From: Adlercreutzia shanghongiae
GTDB taxonomy: Bacteria > Actinomycetota > Coriobacteriia > Coriobacteriales > Eggerthellaceae
DNA: 60,390 nucleotides
Direction: 5' to 3'
Assembly: GCF_035830635.1 (NCBI RefSeq)
Contig: NZ_JAYMFI010000014.1
Coordinates: 1 to 60,390 of the forward strand
Below the pieces are notes generated by a model, which saw only the letters and a program-made list of their open reading frames with translations, did no database searches and was not told where the DNA came from. Made by a program: the position numbers and the translations under genes. Numbering within the stretch: the first letter of the stretch is position 1; every line of letters starts with the position of its first letter. This document shows positions 33,690 through 40,292 of this stretch, in pieces.

Positions 33690-34295
33690 GTGAAATTGAA
33701 AATCGGCGTGCTGCTTTCCGGCAGCGGAACAAACCTGCAGGCCATCATTGACGAGATTGCGAACGGCCTGCCGGTGGAAATCGTCCATGTGCTGTCGTCG
33801 CGCCCCGACGCTTACGGCATCGAGCGCGCTCGCGCCGCGGGCATCCCCGTGACGGTGTTCGACCGCTCCTGCTACGAGGACCCGATTGCCGCTGACGCGC
33901 GCATCGCCGCCATCATGGCCGAGGCGGGGGCCGAGTACCTCGTCATGGCCGGTTACATGCGCAAGCTCACGCCGGCGGTGCTTAACGCTTTCCCCGACCA
34001 TGTGCTGAACCTGCACCCGGCGCTTCTGCCCTCGTTCAAGGGCGCCCATGCCATCCAGGATGCTTGGGACGCGGGTGTTAAAGTGACGGGCGTTACCGTG
34101 CATTTGGCCAACGAGGATTATGACAAGGGCCCCATCGTGGCCCAGCGAGCGGTGCCGGTGCTGGAGGAGGATGACATCGACTCCCTTGAAGCGCGCATCC
34201 ACGATACCGAGCACGTCATCTATCCCGAGGTGCTGCGCGCCATTGCCGAGGGCCGCATGACCATGGATGAGGACCGCAAGATTCATATTTGCTAG
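33690..34295 (+). CDS. purN: Phosphoribosylglycinamide formyltransferase
   Basis: A 201-residue enzyme transferring formyl from 10-formyl-THF to GAR. Motifs: VLLSGSGTNLQAIID (N-terminal phosphate-binding loop), MAGYMRKLT, NLHPALLPSFKG with the catalytic Asn-His pair, and GVTVHLANEDYDKGPIVAQ with the Asp. Start GTG at 33690; the upstream GGG is a weak ribosome binding site. Confidence 0.95.
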   Translation: MKLKIGVLLSGSGTNLQAIIDEIANGLPVEIVHVLSSRPDAYGIERARAAGIPVTVFDRSCYEDPIAADARIAAIMAEAGAEYLVMAGYMRKLTPAVLNAFPDHVLNLHPALLPSFKGAHAIQDAWDAGVKVTGVTVHLANEDYDKGPIVAQRAVPVLEEDDIDSLEARIHDTEHVIYPEVLRAIAEGRMTMDEDRKIHIC

Positions 34296-34337
34296 CTGCT
34301 GAAGGTGCCGCCTGCTTTAGGGCTCGTTTTTGAAAAA

Positions 34338-34490
34338 TGGCCCCAAAGGGCCTCGAGTGAACTTTTTATGACCCGATCCGAGTCATTCGGCCCCTCGAAT
34401 TGGCCGATTTGACGCGAATCGAGACTGAAAGGGGGCGGAATTTGGCAGCAAATTGCGAGATGGCAATTCACTCGACGCATTTTGGGGCCA
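34338..34490. repeat. Palindromic intergenic element B, downstream of purN
   Basis: TGGCCCCAAA (34338-34347) pairs with TTTGGGGCCA (34481-34490) and TCGAGTGAA (34353-34361) with TTCACTCGA (34467-34475), again with equal-length interior mismatches (5 bases). The core of about 105 bases shows no gene. Sequence is unrelated to element A although the layout is the same. Confidence 0.72.
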
Positions 34491-34533
34491 CAAAAGTCAG
34501 ATTACTCTCATTGGTAGGATGAAAGAGGAGCTT

Positions 34534-35526
34534 ATGCAGCGTGACACCCTGGAGACTGTTATCGAAGATTTGCGCGCGGGTCGCGTGCCTGCGCTGACGG
34601 TTGAGGATTTCCCGGCCTTTTCGGAGGAGGCCACGGCGGGCGATCCGCACATCGGCCCCGAGACCCTCGCGACCATCGCAGCCACGCTGACTGCGGCCGA
34701 CATCCCCACGTTTGAGCGCGCCCTGCGTGCCGTGGATGAGGGCGATTTGGCCTGGCTCGGCTTCAAGGTGGTGTATGACTCCGCCGCTGCCGTGGGCAAC
34801 GTGGATAACGAGGTTACGAAGAAGTACGGAGATGTGGGCTCGGCCGACGGTGAGTCGCTTGTGTTCTTTTGCAACGACGCCAAGGAGATTGTGGCTTCCC
34901 GCGAGCTGTCGCCCCGCGATATCTTCCAGGCCAAGGATGTCACCCGCGGTCCCTCCATGCACAACGACCAGTTCGACGGCCTCACGTGGGCAAGCGAGCC
35001 GCTGTTCGGCAAGGTGCGCGTATGGCTGCTGGGCGCGTCCGATGCGGCGGTGGAAGTGGCCCAGCTGGCCGACCACGTTGGCTTTAAGGTGATTGCCGTC
35101 GACTACGATCCGGCCTTCCTCAACGCCGAGCGCTTCCCGAACGCCGAGCGCATCATGCTTCATGGCGGCAGCTTCGACGAGCTGGCCAACATGCCGGCCC
35201 GGCCCGACGATTACGTCTGCGTGCTCACGCGCGGCCACATGTTCGACCCCGAGGGCTGCATTTGGGCGCTGCAAAACGACGCGCACTATGTGGGCATGAT
35301 GGGTTGTGCGGGGAAGAACTCCACCGTGCACGATCTGGTTGTCGCCGCGGGCATCACTGAGGCGGATTGGGATCGCGTGAAGCGCCCGATTGGCTTGAAG
35401 TTCGGCGCGAAGACCCCGGCCGAGCTGGCCATCGCCATTGTCGGCGAGCTGGTGGACGTTCGCTATCGCCAGCGCTATAGCGAAGAGGCCCGCCACCGCC
35501 ACGAGAAAAGTCTCGGGCGCGATTAG
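34534..35526 (+). CDS. XdhC/CoxI-family protein
   Basis: A 330-residue protein starting at the ATG at 34534 behind AAAGAGGAG. The C-terminal half has the XdhC Rossmann domain (VWLLGASDAAVEVAQLADHVGFKVIAVDYD, D-D-Y-V-C-V-L-T-R-G-H-M-F-D, then YVGMMGC). The N-terminal half has the XdhC_CoxI pattern including WLGFKVVYD. Family members help insert or mature molybdenum cofactor for hydroxylases such as xanthine dehydrogenase. No such hydroxylase is in the window. Confidence 0.82.
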   Translation: MQRDTLETVIEDLRAGRVPALTVEDFPAFSEEATAGDPHIGPETLATIAATLTAADIPTFERALRAVDEGDLAWLGFKVVYDSAAAVGNVDNEVTKKYGDVGSADGESLVFFCNDAKEIVASRELSPRDIFQAKDVTRGPSMHNDQFDGLTWASEPLFGKVRVWLLGASDAAVEVAQLADHVGFKVIAVDYDPAFLNAERFPNAERIMLHGGSFDELANMPARPDDYVCVLTRGHMFDPEGCIWALQNDAHYVGMMGCAGKNSTVHDLVVAAGITEADWDRVKRPIGLKFGAKTPAELAIAIVGELVDVRYRQRYSEEARHRHEKSLGRD

Positions 35527-35559
35527 CCTCGTCATCCTTGGTTAAACTCATAAGAAAAA

Positions 35560-35583
35560 GGGAGCCGGCAACTGCCGGCTCCC
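35560..35583. terminator. Bidirectional terminator between convergent genes
   Basis: GGGAGCCGG (35560-35568) pairs with CCGGCTCCC (35575-35583). A-run on the left and a T-containing tail on the right serve both strands. Confidence 0.85.
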
Positions 35584-35609
35584 TTGCTGTTTGGTGCTGC
35601 GGATGGCTC

Positions 35610-36788
35610 TTAGTGATGGAACAGGCGCATGCCGGTGAAGGCCATGGCGATGCCGTACTTGTTGGCCACCTCGATGACGTTGTCGTCGCGGATGGAGCCG
35701 CCGGGCTCGGCGATGTACTCCACGCCGGACTTGCGGGCGCGCTCCACGTTATCGCCGAAGGGGAAGAAGGCATCGGAGCCCACGGTCACGCCGGAAAGCT
35801 TCGCGATCCATTCTTTCCTCTCGGCCGGGGTCAGCGGCTCGGGTTGCTCGGTGAACACGCGCTGCCACTCGCCGTCGCGCAGCACGTCATCGCACTCGTC
35901 GGAGATGTACACGTCGATGGCGTTGTCGCGGTCGGGCCGGCGTATGCCCTCCACGAAGGGAAGGCCCAGCACCTTCGGGTGCTGACGCAGCCACCAGGTG
36001 TCGGCCTTGCTGCCCGCCAGGCGCGTGCAGTGGATGCGGCTCTGCTGGCCGGCGCCCACGCCGATGGCCTGGCCGTCCTTCACGTAGCACACGGAATTGG
36101 ACTGCGTGTACTTCAGCGTGATGAGCGCCACGATCATATCGATCTTGGCAGCTTCGGGAATCTCCTTGTTCTCGGTCACCACGTTCTCGAGCAGCTCTTC
36201 GCTGATCTTGAAGTTGTTGTGGCCCTGCTCGAAGGTAATGCCGAAGACGTCCTTCAGCTCGGTTTCGGCCGGCTCGTAGGCAGGGTCGATTTCCACCACA
36301 TTGAAGCTGCCCTTGCGCTTGGTCTTCAGAATCTCGAGCGCCTCGTCGGTGAAGCCCGGGGCAATGATGCCGTCGGAGACCTCCTTGGCCAGGTAGCGGG
36401 CCACGTCGGCGTCGCACACGTCGGACAGGGCCGCCCAGTCGCCGTAGGAGCACAGACGGTCGGCGCCGCGAGCGCGGATGTAGGCGCAGGCGATAGGCGA
36501 CAGCTCGCCCTCGTCTTCCACGAAGTACATGGCGCGGTCGGTGTCGGACAGAGGATGGCCCACCGCCGCGCCGGCCGGCGACACGTGCTTGAAGGACGCC
36601 GCCGCGGGCAGCCCCGTGGCTTCCTTCAGCTCGCGCACGAGCTGCCAGGAATTGAAGGCGTCCAGGAAGTTGATGAAGCCGGGCTTGCCGTTGAGCACCT
36701 TGATGGGGAGGTCGCTGCCGTCCTTCATGTAGATGCGCGAGGGCTTCTGGTTCGGATTGCAGCCGTACTTGAGCTCCAGTTCGTTCAT
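35610..36788 (-). CDS. Stand-alone AICAR transformylase (PurH C-terminal activity only)
   Basis: A 392-residue protein that formylates AICAR to FAICAR. It begins LKYGCNPNQKPS and contains SFKHVSPAGAAVG, a DGIIAPGFTDEALEIL segment and a closing SDAFFPFGDNVERARKSGVEYIAEPGGSIRDD, all from the AICARFT domain of PurH. Bacterial PurH is about 520 residues with an N-terminal MGS-like IMP cyclohydrolase domain; here that domain is absent. The following step is supplied by the PurO-type gene 191 bases upstream on the same strand. Confidence 0.92.
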   Translation of the reverse strand: MNELELKYGCNPNQKPSRIYMKDGSDLPIKVLNGKPGFINFLDAFNSWQLVRELKEATGLPAAASFKHVSPAGAAVGHPLSDTDRAMYFVEDEGELSPIACAYIRARGADRLCSYGDWAALSDVCDADVARYLAKEVSDGIIAPGFTDEALEILKTKRKGSFNVVEIDPAYEPAETELKDVFGITFEQGHNNFKISEELLENVVTENKEIPEAAKIDMIVALITLKYTQSNSVCYVKDGQAIGVGAGQQSRIHCTRLAGSKADTWWLRQHPKVLGLPFVEGIRRPDRDNAIDVYISDECDDVLRDGEWQRVFTEQPEPLTPAERKEWIAKLSGVTVGSDAFFPFGDNVERARKSGVEYIAEPGGSIRDDNVIEVANKYGIAMAFTGMRLFHH

Positions 36789-36821
36789 GTTTCTCCTTGT
36801 CGTTGTTGCGGGTCGTCGGGG

Positions 36822-36937
36822 GCGAAGCTACGCGGTATTCTGATTCGCTCAGACAGTCCTCGCTTGGTGAAACAGGACGTTTAGTCCTGTTTCAGTCGCT
36901 GCGGAACTCGCTCGGTCAGAACACCCCGTATCTTCGC
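36822..36937. repeat. Palindromic intergenic element C, between purO-type and AICAR transformylase genes
   Basis: Terminal arms 36822-36843 and 36916-36937 are inverted copies at 19 of 22 positions. At the centre TGAAACAGGAC (36868-36878) pairs perfectly with GTCCTGTTTCA (36884-36894) around GTTTA. Transcription from purO would make a long hairpin in the message before the transformylase start. Confidence 0.75.
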
Positions 36938-36979
36938 TTAGCTCAACCAACGTCGAGGTGAGCGTGCGGCGGGGGGGGG

Positions 36980-37615
36980 TTAGTCGCCGAGGTTTTTGTT
37001 GTAGAGGGTGACGTTGCCGCCGACGTTGGCGTAGAGGCTCACTTTGTTGTCGTCGTTGAGGGCCGCCCACAGCTTGTCCGGTGTCGGCAGCGTCACGGGG
37101 ATGGGCTCGCCGGCGAAGGTGGGCAGGGGGTTGCCGTCGCCCTGGTAGGTGCTGATGAAGTAGCCACAGCCCTCATCAACGCCCTCGTAGGCGAAGAACT
37201 CGCGAATGCAACGGTCGCCCTCGCCGTGCTTCAGGATGGAAATCTCGAAGCTGCCGTCGGGGTTCACCAGGGCCGAGATGCGCGGGGTGAAGTTGGGGGC
37301 GTCGGGCTCGTATTCGCGCTTCATGCAGCCCTCGCGGAAGTCTCCGGCCTCCACGATGGTGTCGGTCTGGTCGCCGTTGGTGACCACGAGCGCATCGCCC
37401 ATGGTGCGCACGGGGTGGTAGATGATAAGGCTCGGGTCCTCCAGAAGCGCCGGGTCGTGGGCTTCGGTGCGGATGCCGTCGGGCTCGGTGGCGAAGATAC
37501 GGTTGCGGCTGTTTACCGAGCGGCCCATGATGAAGTAGTAGACAGTGTCCTTGCCCACCACGATGCCGCGGCCCGGGTAGGGGTTGTTCTCGAGCAGTTC
37601 GACGAGGTCTTGCAT
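36980..37615 (-). CDS. purO: PurO-type IMP cyclohydrolase
   Basis: A 211-residue protein starting at the ATG at 37615 behind AAAGGGAG. The N-terminus NPYPGRGIVVGKDTVYYFIM, then GRSVNSRNRIFA, matches the PF07826 IMP cyclohydrolase family described from archaea. It would close the ring of FAICAR to IMP, the step missing from the truncated PurH protein next to it. A ZTP riboswitch precedes it on the same strand, which fits because ZTP derives from AICAR, the transformylase substrate. Confidence 0.82.
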   Translation of the reverse strand: MQDLVELLENNPYPGRGIVVGKDTVYYFIMGRSVNSRNRIFATEPDGIRTEAHDPALLEDPSLIIYHPVRTMGDALVVTNGDQTDTIVEAGDFREGCMKREYEPDAPNFTPRISALVNPDGSFEISILKHGEGDRCIREFFAYEGVDEGCGYFISTYQGDGNPLPTFAGEPIPVTLPTPDKLWAALNDDNKVSLYANVGGNVTLYNKNLGD

Positions 37616-37727
37616 GCACGCTCCCTTTCTAGACGCGGGCTTGCGTCGTGCCGGTGCTCGTTGCGGAGGGCTCTCCGCAACGCATCGCACGCCGTGCGCC
37701 CTTTTGGCTTGCGCGTTCCGCCCAACG

Positions 37728-37838
37728 AAAAAGGGCAAGCCGATAGTGCGTTTCGGCTTGCCCAGACGGTCGGCGGAAATATGCGCGCTGCTTCCCCGCG
37801 GTGACCCGCGATTATCCGTCAGTTACAGCGCGTTCGCT
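37728..37838 (-). promoter_or_regulatory. ZTP (pfl) riboswitch with terminator, upstream of purO-type gene
   Basis: Read on the minus strand: GTAACTGACG, then CCGCGGGGAAGC, then CCGACCGTCTGGGCA, the order and conserved bases of the ZTP/pfl aptamer. It is followed at once by an 11-bp perfect hairpin, GGGCAAGCCGA / TCGGCTTGCCC (37733-37743 / 37753-37763), and five T (A-run at 37728-37732). The hairpin uses the GGGCA of the aptamer, so ligand binding should prevent termination. Confidence 0.85.
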
Positions 37839-38024
37839 TGATGGCAGGGTAGCACGGAAGCCGCCCCGCGCGAAAGCCCGCGCCGCATTTCCCCACGCCT
37901 TTTCCGTCGGCGGCAGACGGCCTCTTCAACGGTCAGCGAAACGTTGGCGGACGCGCGGGCGGCAGACAGCGTTTTTGCGTCATAATGGCATGGTCGATGG
38001 CTCGTCGGGCCGCGCGCGGGAGCG

Positions 38025-38165
38025 CGGTGCGCGCCGTGAAAGGTTTGCGGTGAAGACGCCTCGGGAAATGCGGGTGGAAAGCCTGCGCTATACCAGTAAC
38101 CGTAAGGATCGCGGCAGCGCCCAGGCGCGGCGGCGGCGAAGTCGGAACACCGAGCCGAGCAACCG
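38025..38165 (+). promoter_or_regulatory. Cobalamin riboswitch upstream of the DUF4430 lipoprotein
   Basis: Conserved blocks occur in order: GGTTTGCGGTGAAG near 38042, GGGAAATGCGGGTGGAAAGC (38063-38082), CCAGTAACCGTAAGG (38093-38107), and GTCGGAACACCGAGCCG (38141-38157), matching the core and 3' domain of B12 riboswitches. It ends about 25-30 bases before the ATG, close to the ribosome binding site, so translational control is likely. A -10-like CATAAT lies at 37981-37986. Confidence 0.8.
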
Positions 38166-38189
38166 GGCCCTGGAAGAAAGGAATGGAAT

Positions 38190-38702
38190 ATGAACCGATT
38201 CGACATCACAGAGCGGCCCAAGCAGTGGCTCGTGGCCCTGGTGGCCTTGGCCTTCACCTTCATGCTGGTGGTCCCGGGCTGCGCGAGCGAGGCAGCCGAC
38301 AAGGCGACCGGCAGCGCTGCCGGCGAAAACGCTACCGAGCAGGCGGCCCAGACGGCCGAAGACGAGGGCCCGCTTGAGGCCGGCGAGGCCGCGGGCGACA
38401 TCATCGTGCCCGTCTCCATCACCATGCCTGAAAGCGCCAACGCCGAGCCCGAGACCATCGAGGTCACGGTGCCCGCCGGCGCCACCGTGCTGGACGCCCT
38501 GCAGGCCACGGGCTGGGACGTGCAAACCGAGGACAGCGACTACGGCATGTTCGTCACGGCGATCAACGGCGTCGCCAACGGCTCCGAAGGCGAGGCTTCC
38601 GGCTGGATCTACACCGTCAGCGACGAGTCTGTCATGGAGGCATGCAACGCGCGCGTTCTGACGGACGGCGACAGCGTCCAGTGGTCGTTCTACGTCGGCT
38701 AG
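38190..38702 (+). CDS. DUF4430 lipoprotein, probable cobalamin-linked surface protein
   Basis: A 170-residue lipoprotein (Cys31 after VVPG). After a Glu/Ala-rich linker, the C-terminal domain (TIEVTVPAGATVLDALQATGW, then FVTAINGVANGSEGEASGWIYTV, then GDSVQWSFYV) is DUF4430, related to the beta domain of intrinsic factor and transcobalamin. With the cobalamin riboswitch upstream, a role in capturing cobalamin or corrinoids at the cell surface is a good inference. ATG at 38190 follows AAAGGAA. Confidence 0.85.
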   Translation: MNRFDITERPKQWLVALVALAFTFMLVVPGCASEAADKATGSAAGENATEQAAQTAEDEGPLEAGEAAGDIIVPVSITMPESANAEPETIEVTVPAGATVLDALQATGWDVQTEDSDYGMFVTAINGVANGSEGEASGWIYTVSDESVMEACNARVLTDGDSVQWSFYVG

Positions 38703-38721
38703 CCGAGTCAAGCGAATCATC

Positions 38722-38750
38722 CGGGCCCCTCATCGCGAGGGGCCCGTTTT
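38722..38750 (+). terminator. Terminator after the DUF4430 gene
   Basis: CGGGCCCCTC (38722-38731) pairs with GAGGGGCCCG (38737-38746), followed by TTTT. Confidence 0.92.
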
Positions 38751-38777
38751 GCCCATCCCGCGTTCGAAGGAGTTCCC

Positions 38778-39935
38778 GTGATCATTCTCGATGAGCCCTA
38801 CGCCTCGGTTCCGCTGCTCGATTGGATGGAGGCGTCGTCCCATCCGGTGCTGGCCAATGCCTTCACGGAAAGGCTGGTTGCGGGCGGACGGGCGCTGAAT
38901 CTCGTTGGCGAGACCGAATGCGCCCGTCGCCTTGAGGCGGGGGAGCGCATCTACACGAACTCCGAGAACGCCCTGGCGTGGATTCTCGACCAGGTGGACA
39001 ACCCCACGCTCACCGATGCCATCCGGCTGTTCAAAGACAAGGCGGCCATGCGCGAGAAGCTTGCGCCCTTGAACCCCGGGCTGTTCCACCAGACGGCAGA
39101 CCGCGCGGGACTTGAGGCGGTGAACGTGGCCGATTTGCCGCTGCCGGTGGTGCTGAAGCCCTCGGTGGGGTTCTGCTCCATGGGCGTTTACGTTATTGAA
39201 GAGCCCGAGGACTGGGCCGAGGCCGTGGCCGACATCGCCCGTCGCGAGGATGGCTGGCACGAGCGTTATCCGGAAAGCGTTGTGGGAAGCCAGAAGTACA
39301 TCATCGAGGGCTACCTGACGGGCACGGAATACGCCCTGGACGCTTATTTCGATGAAGCGGGCGCGCCGCGCATTCTGAATATCCTGCGCCACGATTTCGC
39401 CGGTCCCGACGACACGTCCGACCGCATGTATCTCACCGATGGCGCCATCGTGAACGAGTGGAACGAGCGCTTCACCGCTTGGCTTGAGGCGGTGAACGAG
39501 GTGGTCGGCGCGCGCAGCATCCCCGTGCATGTGGAGCTGCGCGTCGATGGCGATGTCATCGCCCCCATCGAGTTCAACCCGCTGCGCTTCGCCGGCTTGG
39601 GCGGCACCGATGTGGCCTTCTACGGCGTGGGCCTGCGTACCTACGAGGCATTTTTGGAAGATGAGCCGGTAGACCTGGCGGCGCTCTACGCGGCGCGGCC
39701 GGGCAAGGTGTACTCGATGTCGCTGCTCAATCCGGCCCCTGCGGTCGACCTGGCCCGTCCCTTCGATGGCGCGGCGCTGTGCGACCGCTTCGGCCACGTG
39801 TTGGCCTATCATGAGTTCGATCCGGCAACGGTCGGGTTCTACGGATTTCTCTTTCTGGAGACCGACGCGCAAGGCGCCGGCGCCGATGAGCGCGACTGGC
39901 TTCTGCGCTCCGACCTCATGGAGTTCGCGGGGTAA
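38778..39935 (+). CDS. ATP-grasp domain protein of unknown substrate
   Basis: A 385-residue protein with GTG start behind GAAGGAG. Features fit the ATP-grasp superfamily: FKDKAAMREKL in the lid region, VVLKPSVGFCSMGVYVI (ATP-binding Lys and glycine loop), YIIEGYLTGTEYALDAYFDE and VELRVDGDVIAPIEFNPLRFAG (metal-binding Glu/Asn). Such enzymes form amide or peptide-like bonds using an acyl-phosphate. I do not recognise the particular ligase. Confidence 0.78.
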   Translation: MIILDEPYASVPLLDWMEASSHPVLANAFTERLVAGGRALNLVGETECARRLEAGERIYTNSENALAWILDQVDNPTLTDAIRLFKDKAAMREKLAPLNPGLFHQTADRAGLEAVNVADLPLPVVLKPSVGFCSMGVYVIEEPEDWAEAVADIARREDGWHERYPESVVGSQKYIIEGYLTGTEYALDAYFDEAGAPRILNILRHDFAGPDDTSDRMYLTDGAIVNEWNERFTAWLEAVNEVVGARSIPVHVELRVDGDVIAPIEFNPLRFAGLGGTDVAFYGVGLRTYEAFLEDEPVDLAALYAARPGKVYSMSLLNPAPAVDLARPFDGAALCDRFGHVLAYHEFDPATVGFYGFLFLETDAQGAGADERDWLLRSDLMEFAG

Positions 39936-40292
39936 GCTTGGGGCTCCCGGAGTCTTGTGGCCTCCGAAAAAGATACGGAAAAGGCTCATGATTACGTTTA
40001 GCTCCAATCGCTATTCGCGAAGGTGCGCGATGTTTGCAACTTACCGTGCGAGAACCGTCCTTTACCGGGCGGTTCTTTTATTTAAGGAGCTATTCACGCA
40101 TATATAAGCAGCTCACTGGGTAAAAAGTTTTTTCTTTTATAACGATACGTAACGGCCATTTTCCCGTTGACGGCAGGTCTTCAAATCGTCATTCTTCCCC
40201 CAATTATGTTGCAGAGCGGGGCCCCTGGATGCGCAGCGGTTGCCCTCGCGCTTAGCAGAGGAATAGCCAATCGAACAAAAGGCGGAAGAGCA
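39936..40292. other. 357-base gap before the surface-protein operon
   Basis: Apart from a terminator at 40051-40083 and AT-rich DNA around 40110-40150 (TATATAAGC near 40100) that may hold the promoter of the next operon, I see nothing here: no good short frame and no recognised RNA. Confidence 0.5.
40051..40083 (+). terminator. Intrinsic terminator upstream of the surface-protein operon
   Basis: AGAACCGTCC (40051-40060) pairs with GGGCGGTTCT (40067-40076, one G-T pair), followed by TTTATTT. Confidence 0.85.
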
